From contig JAERRP010000581.1 of NCBI GenBank assembly GCA_016735415.1, positions 1 to 5,351 of the forward strand: a stretch of 5,351 nt of DNA, read 5' to 3'. Below, piece by piece: positions 1 to 5,351 of the stretch. Positions within the stretch are counted from its first letter, which is position 1, and every line of letters starts with the position of its first letter. The notes beneath the pieces are model-generated. The model was not told the DNA's origin. It made no database searches and saw only the letters and a program-made list of their open reading frames with translations. A program made the position numbers and the translations under genes. Source of the stretch: Desulfobacterales bacterium. GTDB taxonomy: Bacteria; Desulfobacterota; Desulfobacteria; Desulfobacterales; UBA5852.

Positions 1-756
1 GGCGGCGGGTCCGACAAGGCGCACGGAGATATCCTGCCAGCGATCGGAGCGGGCCTCGGGGCCCATGTACTCACTGGCCATGTTCGTCCCGCCCACGATG
101 GCCGCCCGTCCGTCGACGATCACCATCTTGCGGTGGTTGCGCAAATTGGCGCGCCCCCGCAGCGGCAGGTGCAACATGGGCATAAAAAAGGCCGTTTTTC
201 CGCCGGCCTGGTGCAGCGGCGCCAGAAAGCTTCGATCCACCTTGACCGAGCCGAGGGCGTCCAGGAGAAGAAAAACCCTTACGCCCTGGGCGGCTTTTCG
301 GGCCAGGGCCTTGACGATCGAGCGTCCGGTTTCGTCGCGACCGAGGATAAAGGTGGCCACATGAATGGCATGCCCGGCCTTGTCGATCAGCCGCATGGTC
401 TCGTGATAAGCCTCTTCGCCGGAAAGCAGCAGGCGGGCACGGTTGCGACGGGTTGGCGGAAAACCGCCCCGGTAGACCAGGGAAGCCAGTTGATGCTCGA
501 GGCCGATATCGGAACTGCGTATGGGGAAAGAGGCCGGCAGCATTTGCTTCGAGGCGGCCCGGCGGTTCAACTTGCGCCCCCCGAAGAAAATATACAGGGG
601 GACGCCGATATAGGGAATAAACACCACCGCCATAAGCCAGGCCAGTGTGCTGGTGGGCGATCGCCGCTGCCTCAGGATATGCGCCAGGAGCACCAGCGCC
701 AGGATAAATCCCAGGGTGGGCAGCAGCTGAATATATATAAATTCGATAATCACCAT
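1..756 (-). CDS. cls: Cardiolipin synthase-type phospholipase D protein, N-terminal half (partial at left edge)
   Basis: The visible 252 residues begin with two hydrophobic helices (about residues 6-28 and 36-58). The second ends in PYIGVPLYIFFGGRK, typical of the PLDc_N membrane anchor of bacterial cardiolipin synthases. A phospholipase D domain follows, carrying the first HKD motif as H208, K210 and D215, then GGTN at 222-225, the usual Gly/Asn tail of that motif. Family members of about 480 residues join two phosphatidylglycerol molecules into cardiolipin and glycerol at the inner membrane, using two HKD motifs. The second motif would lie beyond the left edge, so catalytic completeness cannot be judged. 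The start is well fixed: the ATG at 756 has an in-frame TAG 9 nt upstream and no alternative start between. The Shine-Dalgarno (GGCGGA, about 12 nt away) is weak. The gene is divergent from the transporter gene. Another PLD-family phosphatidyltransferase is possible, but the anchor plus the HKD context favours Cls. Confidence 0.93.
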   Translation of the reverse strand, partial: MVIIEFIYIQLLPTLGFILALVLLAHILRQRRSPTSTLAWLMAVVFIPYIGVPLYIFFGGRKLNRRAASKQMLPASFPIRSSDIGLEHQLASLVYRGGFPPTRRNRARLLLSGEEAYHETMRLIDKAGHAIHVATFILGRDETGRSIVKALARKAAQGVRVFLLLDALGSVKVDRSFLAPLHQAGGKTAFFMPMLHLPLRGRANLRNHRKMVIVDGRAAIVGGTNMASEYMGPEARSDRWQDISVRLVGPAA

Positions 757-782
757 AGCGCGCTAATTCCGCCGTTTTCTTT

Positions 783-812
783 ATCATACTAACTTTTGGT
801 CTCTTTTTTCAA
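783..812 (-). promoter_or_regulatory. Putative sigma70-type promoter for the cardiolipin synthase gene
   Basis: On the minus strand TTGAAA (807-812) is separated by 18 bp from TATGAT (783-788), which matches 5 of 6 bases of the -10 consensus. Transcription would start around 776 and give a leader of about 20 nt before the ATG at 756. The placement and orientation fit the gene; activity is inferred. Confidence 0.5.
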
Positions 813-822
813 CCGCCGGACC

Positions 823-836
823 TCGCTCGGGAGCGA
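823..836. promoter_or_regulatory. Palindrome between the two divergent promoters; possible operator
   Basis: TCGCTC-GG-GAGCGA is a perfect inverted repeat with 6-bp arms and a 2-bp centre. Its centre lies within 2 bp of the midpoint between the -35 boxes of the two opposed promoters (807-812 and 844-849). That position would suit a regulator controlling both genes, but a chance palindrome of this size is also plausible in this GC-rich DNA. Confidence 0.25.
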
Positions 837-843
837 ACACTTC

Positions 844-872
844 TTGACAGCCTCTCATTCAATGGGTATACG
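844..872 (+). promoter_or_regulatory. Putative sigma70-type promoter for the EamA transporter gene
   Basis: A perfect TTGACA (844-849) is followed after exactly 17 bp by TATACG (867-872), which matches the first four bases of the -10 consensus. Transcription would start near 879, giving a leader of about 43 nt before the TTG start codon at 922. Sequence match and spacing are seen directly; function is inferred. Confidence 0.55.
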
Positions 873-907
873 GACGCGTTTTCTTTTCCTGCTGTAAGCC
901 CATTCAT

Positions 908-915
908 GGAAGGGG
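908..915 (+). promoter_or_regulatory. Shine-Dalgarno that fixes the TTG start of the transporter
   Basis: GGAAGGGG sits 6 nt upstream of TTG at 922. In the transporter frame an in-frame TAA lies at 895-897 and no ATG or GTG occurs between it and 922. The nearby ATG at 906 is in another reading frame and overlaps the Shine-Dalgarno itself. TTG at 922 is therefore the best start. Confidence 0.8.
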
Positions 916-921
916 TCACTT

Positions 922-1818
922 TTGCTGAATCCGGGTCCGGGAGAAATCGCCGCCCTGGTTACCGCCCTGTCCTGGACGGCCACCATGATGGCCTTCGAAG
1001 CGGCCGGGAAGCGAATCGGGTCGCTGAACGTCAATCTGCTGCGGATTGCCATCGCCACGATCTTTCTGGCCTGCTTCGGCTACCTGCGCCGGGGGCTGTG
1101 GCTCCCGACCGACGCCACGCTGCACAACTGGATCTGGCTTTCCGTGTCCGGCCTCATCGGCCTTACCCTGGGCGACATCTGTCTTTTCAGGGCTTTCGTG
1201 CTCGTGGGTGCTCGGATAGCGGCCCTGGTCATGGCCTTTGTACCGGTGATCAGCGCCCTGATCAGCTGGCTTTTTCTGGGAGAAATCCTGAGCCTGCGGG
1301 ATCAGACCGGCATGGCCCTGACCACCGCCGGCGTCGTTCTGGTCGTTATGGGCAGGCGATCTAACGGACACGGCACCCGCAGCGGCTATTCGCTCCCGGG
1401 GCTCCTGATGGCCCTGGGGGGCGCCCTGGGGCAGGCCATCGGTCTGGTCTTCAGCAAATACGGCATGGGTTCCTACGATGCCTTTGCCGCCAACCATATC
1501 CGCCTTCTGGCCGCCCTGACGGGCTTTGTTCTGATCTTCCCCCTGACGGGCCGCTGGCGGCCGCTGGCGGCCGCCGCCCAGCATCGATCCGGTATGGCAT
1601 TCACCACCCTCGGCTCTTTTTTCGGCCCCTTTGTGGGCGTGTCGCTGTCGCTTTATGCCGTCCAGCATCCCCAGATCGGCATCGCCGCCACCATCATCGC
1701 CCTGGTGCCCATCTTCATCATCCCCCCGTCCATGATTTTCAAAAAGGAAAAAATCGGACGGCGGGATGTGGCCGGTGCCCTCCTGGCCGTCTTCGGCTCG
1801 TCCCTGTTGTTTATGTGA
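922..1818 (+). CDS. EamA/DMT-family membrane transporter (RhaT/YdcZ-like)
   Basis: The 298-residue protein has about ten hydrophobic helices in two homologous halves, the hallmark of drug/metabolite transporters with two EamA domains (about residues 8-144 and 155-298). The first half has the conserved stretch LVMAFVPVISALISWLFLGE (102-121), with P108 and the LGE glutamate E121. The second half has the matching ALVPIFIIPPSMIFKKEK (260-277), with P263 and E276. Family members are inner-membrane proteins that export or import small metabolites such as amino acids, their analogues, sugars or nucleosides; the substrate here cannot be told from sequence. Length is normal. It starts with TTG behind a strong Shine-Dalgarno and its own promoter, so it is probably transcribed alone. 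It is divergent from the cls gene and convergent with the cysteine-rich gene, whose stop lies 14 bp beyond. Confidence 0.92.
   Translation: MLNPGPGEIAALVTALSWTATMMAFEAAGKRIGSLNVNLLRIAIATIFLACFGYLRRGLWLPTDATLHNWIWLSVSGLIGLTLGDICLFRAFVLVGARIAALVMAFVPVISALISWLFLGEILSLRDQTGMALTTAGVVLVVMGRRSNGHGTRSGYSLPGLLMALGGALGQAIGLVFSKYGMGSYDAFAANHIRLLAALTGFVLIFPLTGRWRPLAAAAQHRSGMAFTTLGSFFGPFVGVSLSLYAVQHPQIGIAATIIALVPIFIIPPSMIFKKEKIGRRDVAGALLAVFGSSLLFM
1551..1570 (+). repeat. 10-bp tandem direct repeat, two copies, inside the transporter gene
   Basis: CCGCTGGCGG occurs twice head to tail and is followed by another CCGCCG. It lies in the region encoding residues 210-217 (GRWRPLAA), a hydrophilic loop between helices 7 and 8. 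Loss or gain of one 10-bp unit would shift the reading frame. With only two copies it is most likely incidental. Confidence 0.6.
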
Positions 1819-1832
1819 GCCCTCGGAAATTT

Positions 1833-2645
1833 TCAGCACGCATCTGAAAGAATGGATACGAGACCATTGAAAAGTCCTTCCAGAACCTGTTCGGCGCGTC
1901 GCATATCATCACGCGAAGCAAAATGCGATTCGAACTCCCGGAAGATCGAATCGTAAGGCGAAGCCGGTATGGCCGCGTCCGATCGTTCGACCGCCGGGCG
2001 GTGATAGAGGCCGTTGTCAAAAAAATAATTGCAGGGACCGCGTGCGTCCGCCCGCCGGTGAAGCCATTTAAGCTTCAGGCCGGCAAACGCCTGCAGCCGC
2101 GCCCGGGCATCGGGATGGTTTTCGAAATCCGCCCGGGTCGCAGGCCGGCCGATGCGGTCATCCAGTTCCTTGAAAAAGGCGGACCACAGGCGGTGTTCGG
2201 TAACGACCAGCCCGTAGAGAAACCAGTGATCGATGCTCTGACGGATGATAAACTGGCGCTCGGGGGTCAGCCACTGCATTGTGGGGCAGAAATAGGTGCG
2301 GCAGGCTTTGGCGCCGTAGTAGCTCAATTCACGCCAATCCCTGCCATTGTTGCCCGGAACCTCCGGATGCAGCAGGCAGCCCACCCGGCGGTGCTCACCG
2401 ATAAGGCCCACATAAGGGCAGGGGTAAAAGCGGGGAAAGGGTCGGTCTGCGGGCGTCCAGCCCAGGCTTTGCCGCCCGAAGTCCTCGATCGCTTCCGCTT
2501 CCCGGGGCACCCGCGCAAAAGCGGCCGTGCGCGTCGCCAGCATGGCTTTCAGGCCGCCCCGCGTGAGGTTGTGGACGTTGTAGAGCCCGCAGCAGGCTCC
2601 GCAGGAGACCCGCGCGTTGACCTGGCACAGGTAAGGTTTATCCAT
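1833..2645 (-). CDS. Cysteine-rich protein, candidate YkgJ-type zinc/iron-chelating domain
   Basis: The 270-residue soluble protein has no signal peptide or membrane helix. Cysteines cluster in the first 120 residues: C7, then CGACCG (C15, C18, C19), C76 in YPCPYVGLI, C90 in VGCLLHPE, and C115 and C120 in ACRTYFCP. The order CxxCC, a GC-x-x-HP element, then paired cysteines resembles the YkgJ / UPF0153 putative zinc- or iron-chelating family, in which conserved cysteines are thought to bind a metal. The remaining 150 residues are rich in aromatic and charged residues and hold no motif I recognise. Function is unknown. The start is constrained: the ATG at 2645 is directly preceded by an in-frame TAG, although no good Shine-Dalgarno is seen. 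The gene is divergent from the TPR gene and convergent with the transporter. Family assignment rests on cysteine pattern only; an Fe-S protein is an alternative. Confidence 0.72.
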   Translation of the reverse strand: MDKPYLCQVNARVSCGACCGLYNVHNLTRGGLKAMLATRTAAFARVPREAEAIEDFGRQSLGWTPADRPFPRFYPCPYVGLIGEHRRVGCLLHPEVPGNNGRDWRELSYYGAKACRTYFCPTMQWLTPERQFIIRQSIDHWFLYGLVVTEHRLWSAFFKELDDRIGRPATRADFENHPDARARLQAFAGLKLKWLHRRADARGPCNYFFDNGLYHRPAVERSDAAIPASPYDSIFREFESHFASRDDMRRAEQVLEGLFNGLVSILSDAC

Positions 2646-2668
2646 CTATCAGGTGTCCGTCCACGAAC

Positions 2669-2698
2669 TTGACACGGGCGTAAGCCACACCGTATGGC
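2669..2698 (+). promoter_or_regulatory. Possible promoter for the TPR/oxidoreductase operon
   Basis: A perfect TTGACA (2669-2674) is followed after 18 bp by TATGGC (2693-2698). The -35 box is ideal but the -10 matches only three of six bases, so this promoter would be weak or activator-dependent. A small palindrome overlaps the -10. Confidence 0.3.
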
Positions 2699-2702
2699 AT
2701 AC
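2692..2702. promoter_or_regulatory. Short palindrome overlapping the candidate -10 box
   Basis: GTATG-G-CATAC is a perfect 5-bp inverted repeat with a single central base in the divergent region between the cysteine-rich gene and the TPR gene. A further GTATGG occurs at 2718-2723. It could be a regulator half-site pair, but it is short enough to be chance. Confidence 0.2.
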
Positions 2703-2737
2703 AGATTAATTCACAACGTATGGAAAGGCGTATCGCA

Positions 2738-2773
2738 ATGAGGGATCGAAAACAAGAAAGTATCTCACTATGA
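2738..2773 (+). CDS. Possible 11-codon leader ORF overlapping the TPR gene start
   Basis: ATG at 2738 opens an ORF reading MRDRKQESISL. Its TGA stop (2771-2773) overlaps the ATG of the next gene (2770-2772) as ATGA, the usual arrangement for translational coupling. GGAAAGG at 2722-2728 lies 9 nt upstream of this ATG and is a better Shine-Dalgarno than the AAGAAAG (2754-2760) before the TPR gene. An in-frame ATG at 2720 would give 17 codons but has no ribosome site. The peptide is basic and shows no attenuator-like run of one amino acid. It may be a real coupling leader or a chance ORF. Confidence 0.3.
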   Translation: MRDRKQESISL

Positions 2774-3426
2774 CGCAGGAAGAAAATAAAAGCCGCGGGC
2801 TAAAGCTGATCGGCATCGCTGTTACCATTGTTGCCGCGCTTGCAGGAGTCAGCTATCTCGCCTACACCCTTCTTCACAGCGGCCGGATGCATCCCCTGGC
2901 ATTGCTTGTGCTGGCGGCTGTCATATCGATTTCGATTCCCATGATCCGTTCCAATTTCTTTCCCAGTGGTCGAGATTGTGCGACGGAATACGACTTCCAC
3001 GAACAACGCCTTGAAAAGGAGATCATCCGGCAAATCAGCGACACCCTCGGCACGGATGCCCTCAACCGAATTTTTTCACAGCCGGACCAATACCGCCCGT
3101 CGGCCCGTGAATATGTTGAACAATTGCTGGCATTCGAAAATGTCCGCCGGAATCCCGACCTGCATTTCGCCCTGCTGCTCTCCCTGGCCCGTTTTTACGA
3201 GAAAAGCGGCGATCCCCGGGCCGGCATACCGTTGATAAAAACAGCCCTTGAGATCAAACCGCAGCACTTCATCGCCCGGATGCACCTGGCGGGAAATTAC
3301 GAGTGGATCGGCGCCGCGGAAGATGCTCGCCGACACTACCGGAAACTGCTTGAACATCCTGAAGACCTTTCGGGCGCCATGAAAAAAATGGTAGCGGCCC
3401 GGATAAAAAGCTGCCTGGCAGAATAG
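2770..3426 (+). CDS. Membrane-anchored TPR-like protein
   Basis: The 218-residue protein begins with a short charged tail, then two hydrophobic helices (about residues 13-35 and 42-59) separated by a short turn containing HSGRMHP. The rest is soluble and helical. Residues 131-198 look like two tetratricopeptide repeats: LARFYEKSGDPRAGIPLIK, an ALEIKP junction at 159-164, then LAGNYEWIGAAEDARRHY. TPR domains generally hold protein partners, so this is likely a cytoplasm-facing scaffold or accessory protein, with the partner unknown. The ATG at 2770 is the only standard start after the in-frame TAA at 2707, with a modest AAGAAAG 9 nt upstream. The oxidoreductase gene follows 56 bp later on the same strand with no terminator between, so the two are probably co-transcribed and may act together. 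No specific family is recognised. Confidence 0.8.
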   Translation: MTQEENKSRGLKLIGIAVTIVAALAGVSYLAYTLLHSGRMHPLALLVLAAVISISIPMIRSNFFPSGRDCATEYDFHEQRLEKEIIRQISDTLGTDALNRIFSQPDQYRPSAREYVEQLLAFENVRRNPDLHFALLLSLARFYEKSGDPRAGIPLIKTALEIKPQHFIARMHLAGNYEWIGAAEDARRHYRKLLEHPEDLSGAMKKMVAARIKSCLAE

Positions 3427-3438
3427 ACCCTGCGGGTC
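3426..3438 (+). other. Small hairpin just after the TPR gene stop codon
   Basis: GACCC-TGC-GGGTC can form a 5-bp stem with a 3-nt loop, beginning at the last base of the TAG stop. No T-tract follows, so it is not a convincing intrinsic terminator. It could mark an mRNA processing or stability site between the two operon genes. Confidence 0.3.
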
Positions 3439-3482
3439 GCGGCCCTGCCATACACAGCCATTCACGGCCAAAAAGGAATTCC

Positions 3483-4970
3483 ATGCCCAACGTATCGAGA
3501 TCCACAGAAACCGCCCTGGTCATCGGATCGGGTATCGGCGGCCTCAGTTCGGCCATCATTCTGGCCCGGCTGGGTTTCGACGTCACGGTTGTCGAAAAAA
3601 ACCCGCATCCCGGCGGCATGCTGCGAAGCTTTGTGCGTCAGGGCGTCCATTGCAACGTGGGGCTGCACTATCTGGGGGCGATGGATCAGGGACAGATTCT
3701 ACGGCGATGTTTTGACTTTCTTGGTATCACCGATCATCTGCCTTTACTGCGAATGGGCGGCAACACACCGGTCGACCGCTATTATTTTACCGCCCCGGCG
3801 AATGGTCCGGACCAGTTTGACATGCCGATCGGGCTGGACGCCTATGAAGCCCATCTTATCGACGCGTTTCCGGCCGAGCACGAAGCGATCACGGCCTTCA
3901 TGGCACGGCTGCGCGGCAACGCCGAAGATCTTCATCGCCTCGGCTTTCTTTATGAACCGCGCCCCATGGCCAACCTGATCGAGCAGACCGAACCCCTGTG
4001 GGACTTTTTGGATCGCGCCGGATGCTCGCCCGGGCTCAAAAGCGTTATCAGTGTGCCTTCCGTGTGGATTGGGGTGCCGGCGGACCAGTGCCCATTTTTT
4101 TATCACACCATGGTCCTGGCCAGCTATCTCTTCTCGTCCTGGCGTTTACAGAGCAGCGGCACCCATATGGCGAAGGTACTGCATGAACGACTGATCGCAC
4201 TGGGCGGAAAACTTGTGACCGGACATGCCGTCCGGCGTATCGATATCCGAAAGGGCCACCTGCAGGGCGTCACGCTGGACAATGGTGAGTCGATCGGCGC
4301 CACCAAGGTCATTGCCGCCGTCCATCCCAAGATCGTGTTGGATCTTCTGGGCCCGGAGAATTTCAAACCTTCCTACCGGCGTCGCATCATGGGGCTGAAG
4401 GATACTGCCGGAATGCTCTCAGTCAATGCGCTGGTGCCGCGCAACGGGCATCAGCCCATTCCCCACAATATATTTTTAGTCCGAACGACGCCAAACGGCA
4501 ACGTCGACGATGTAATTTATCTGCAATTGCGACCATGCGAACGCCCCGGATATCTCCTGCTCTCACTGCTGACTGCCGGTAGCGATGCCCTCTGGCAGCC
4601 CTGGCGGCAGACCCGCTCCGGACAACGCGGTGAGGATTACATGCGCCTTAAAAAAACCATGGCGCGACGGATAATCCATAAAGTCGAACCCATCACGGGG
4701 GTCTTCAGCGACCTGGAACTGATCGACGTTTATACCCCTCTGTCCATCCGGGACTGGGTCAACAGCCCCAATGGCTCGGCCTACGGCGTCATGCGTTCGT
4801 GCAACCAGTTGCTGTCTGCCGCCGTCTTGAACCGGACCTCTGTCCCGGGACTGTACCTGGCCGGCCAAAGCGTCATGGCGCCCGGCATCCTGGGCACGAT
4901 TCTGGGATCACTGGCAACGGTTAAATTTATCGTGGGACCGGAGCGATTCAAGCAGGAAGTTCGCCTGTAG
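3483..4970 (+). CDS. FAD-dependent oxidoreductase, phytoene desaturase / carotenoid isomerase / retinol saturase superfamily
   Basis: The 495-residue protein opens with a Rossmann dinucleotide-binding motif, GSGIGGLSSA at 15-24 (G15, G17, G20), followed by E38, the acidic residue that usually contacts the adenosine ribose, and PGG at 43-45. A GLHYLGAMDQG stretch near residues 60-70 resembles the G-x-HY-x-G element of retinol saturase and CrtISO-like enzymes. The C-terminal FAD-binding element is LYLAGQSVMAPGILGTILGS (457-476). Length matches the superfamily, whose members desaturate, saturate or isomerise polyenes such as carotenoids and retinoids. Substrate cannot be inferred, and no carotenoid gene is visible nearby. 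No signal peptide is present; association with the membrane surface is usual for the superfamily. The start is supported by AAGGA (3473-3477), 5 nt before ATG. It follows the TPR membrane-protein gene by 56 bp, probably in one operon. Confidence 0.88.
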   Translation: MPNVSRSTETALVIGSGIGGLSSAIILARLGFDVTVVEKNPHPGGMLRSFVRQGVHCNVGLHYLGAMDQGQILRRCFDFLGITDHLPLLRMGGNTPVDRYYFTAPANGPDQFDMPIGLDAYEAHLIDAFPAEHEAITAFMARLRGNAEDLHRLGFLYEPRPMANLIEQTEPLWDFLDRAGCSPGLKSVISVPSVWIGVPADQCPFFYHTMVLASYLFSSWRLQSSGTHMAKVLHERLIALGGKLVTGHAVRRIDIRKGHLQGVTLDNGESIGATKVIAAVHPKIVLDLLGPENFKPSYRRRIMGLKDTAGMLSVNALVPRNGHQPIPHNIFLVRTTPNGNVDDVIYLQLRPCERPGYLLLSLLTAGSDALWQPWRQTRSGQRGEDYMRLKKTMARRIIHKVEPITGVFSDLELIDVYTPLSIRDWVNSPNGSAYGVMRSCNQLLSAAVLNRTSVPGLYLAGQSVMAPGILGTILGSLATVKFIVGPERFKQEVRL

Positions 4971-4976
4971 TACAGG
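4964..4976 (+). other. Inverted repeat spanning the oxidoreductase stop codon
   Basis: CCTGTA-G-TACAGG is a perfect 6-bp inverted repeat around the TAG stop (4968-4970). As RNA it would fold as a 5-bp stem with an AGT loop. No T-tract follows. It may contribute to the 3' end structure of the operon together with the larger hairpin next to it. Confidence 0.3.
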
Positions 4977-4978
4977 AA

Positions 4979-5017
4979 TATCCGGCACCGCCGCCTTTCC
5001 GGGATGGTGATCGGATA
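4979..5017 (+). terminator. Possible 3' end hairpin without a T-tract
   Basis: TATCCG-G-CACC (4979-4989) pairs with GGTG-AT-CGGATA (5006-5017), giving ten base pairs broken by a small internal loop, with a 16-nt apical loop. It lies 9 nt after the oxidoreductase stop, in the spacer between converging genes. The next bases are GTCTGGG, not a T-tract; TTTT occurs only at 5038-5041. It is therefore a weak terminator candidate or an mRNA-stabilising hairpin. Confidence 0.3.
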
Positions 5018-5077
5018 GTCTGGGCGCCGTCGTCCTGTTTTAACGGCAGTTGGAGCGCGGACAGGCCCGGGGGCGCG

Positions 5078-5351
5078 TCAAGAACGATCCTTGTCGGCCA
5101 AAACCTCTTCGATCCATCCCATCGCAGCAATCATGTTGGGAAAACCGGTGGTAGTCAAGGCCAGAAGCACCGCCTGGCTGATTTCGGCGGGTGTGGCGTC
5201 GGCGGCCAGAGCCTTGCGGGTATGCGACATGACGCCGCCTCTTGAGTTGACGCCGACCGCAATCCCCAGTTTGATTAGGTTCTGGGTTTTTTCATCCAGA
5301 GGACCGGCCTTGCGAGTCGCGTTGCCCAGTTGCTGGTAGCTTTCAAATACT
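5078..5351 (-). CDS. Carboxymuconolactone decarboxylase (CMD/AhpD-like) family protein, C-terminal part (partial at right edge)
   Basis: The visible 90 residues end at a TGA at 5078-5080. They show the family layout: LDEKTQNLIKLGIAVGVNSR, then GGVMSHTRKALAADATPAEI, then QAVLLALTTTGFPNMIAAMG, a hydrophobic helix and a short tail. The conserved histidine in SHTRKAL is present. Redox-active members such as AhpD carry CxxCxxxH just before this histidine; here the two cysteine positions are Ser and Gly, and no cysteine occurs in the visible part. It therefore belongs to the non-peroxidase branch of CMD-domain proteins (YurZ-like), whose substrates are mostly unknown. Most of the roughly 110-120 residue domain is present and only the N-terminus is missing. 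The gene converges on the oxidoreductase gene with 107 bp between. Confidence 0.87.
   Translation of the reverse strand, partial: VFESYQQLGNATRKAGPLDEKTQNLIKLGIAVGVNSRGGVMSHTRKALAADATPAEISQAVLLALTTTGFPNMIAAMGWIEEVLADKDRS

Noticed and set aside
71..787. A 238-codon open frame on the minus strand, shifted relative to the phospholipase D frame
   Set aside because: The HKD motif and membrane helices are in the other minus-strand frame, which begins at 756 and stays open to the window edge. This one reads as Gly/Ala/Pro-rich nonsense.
133..792. A 219-codon open frame on the plus strand opposite the phospholipase D gene
   Set aside because: It lies entirely antisense to a frame with clear HKD and membrane-anchor motifs, has low-complexity Gln/Gly-rich composition and no recognisable domain.
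906..1364. ATG at 906 as an alternative gene start upstream of the transporter
   Set aside because: It is in a different frame from the transporter, lies on top of the Shine-Dalgarno, and its product is Arg/Gly-rich with no membrane helices.
1551..1570. 10-bp tandem repeat as a phase-variation switch for the transporter
   Set aside because: Only two copies are present, too few for frequent slippage, and the encoded loop reads normally.
916..1839. A 307-codon open frame antisense to the transporter
   Set aside because: Its composition is dominated by Gly, Gln, Asp and His, as expected from reading a GC-rich membrane-protein gene backwards. The plus-strand frame has clear EamA motifs.
1923..2672. 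A 249-codon open frame on the plus strand opposite the cysteine-rich gene
   Set aside because: The minus-strand frame has an organised cysteine pattern and normal protein composition; this one shows no domain and no ribosome site was identified.
5026..5047. GCCGT...ACGGC as a terminator between the convergent genes
   Set aside because: The stem is only 5 bp with a 12-nt loop, and the T-run lies inside the loop rather than after the stem.

Overview
The window looks like ordinary chromosomal DNA from a moderately GC-rich Gram-negative bacterium. Codon use, gene density and the mix of families would fit a Desulfobacterota (deltaproteobacterial) relative, but this placement is only an impression from protein style; no rRNA or marker gene is present. 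I see no tRNA, CRISPR array, insertion sequence, integrase or phage gene.

Layout, left to right. (1) 1-756, minus strand: the N-terminal half of a cardiolipin synthase-type phospholipase D protein, cut by the left edge. (2) 757-921: a divergent control region with a sigma70-like promoter facing each way and a 14-bp palindrome between them. (3) 922-1818, plus strand: a ten-helix EamA/DMT-family transporter that starts at TTG behind a strong Shine-Dalgarno. (4) 1833-2645, minus strand: a cysteine-rich, probably metal-binding protein of the YkgJ (zinc/iron-chelating) type, convergent with the transporter and only 14 bp from it. (5) 2646-2769: a second divergent region with a TTGACA box, a small palindrome and a possible 11-codon leader ORF. 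(6) 2770-3426, plus: a small protein with two membrane helices and a TPR-like C-terminal domain. (7) 3483-4970, plus: an FAD-dependent oxidoreductase of the phytoene desaturase / carotenoid isomerase / retinol saturase superfamily, probably co-transcribed with the TPR gene. (8) 4971-5077: a convergent spacer with hairpins but no clean T-tract terminator. (9) 5078-5351, minus: the C-terminal 90 residues of a carboxymuconolactone decarboxylase (CMD/AhpD-like) family protein without the redox cysteines, cut by the right edge.

The genes do not form one obvious pathway. The only likely operon is TPR membrane protein plus oxidoreductase. No convincing new multi-gene system is visible. The items most worth a second look are the cysteine-rich protein, the leader ORF overlapping the TPR gene start, the TPR/oxidoreductase pairing, and the two divergent promoter regions.
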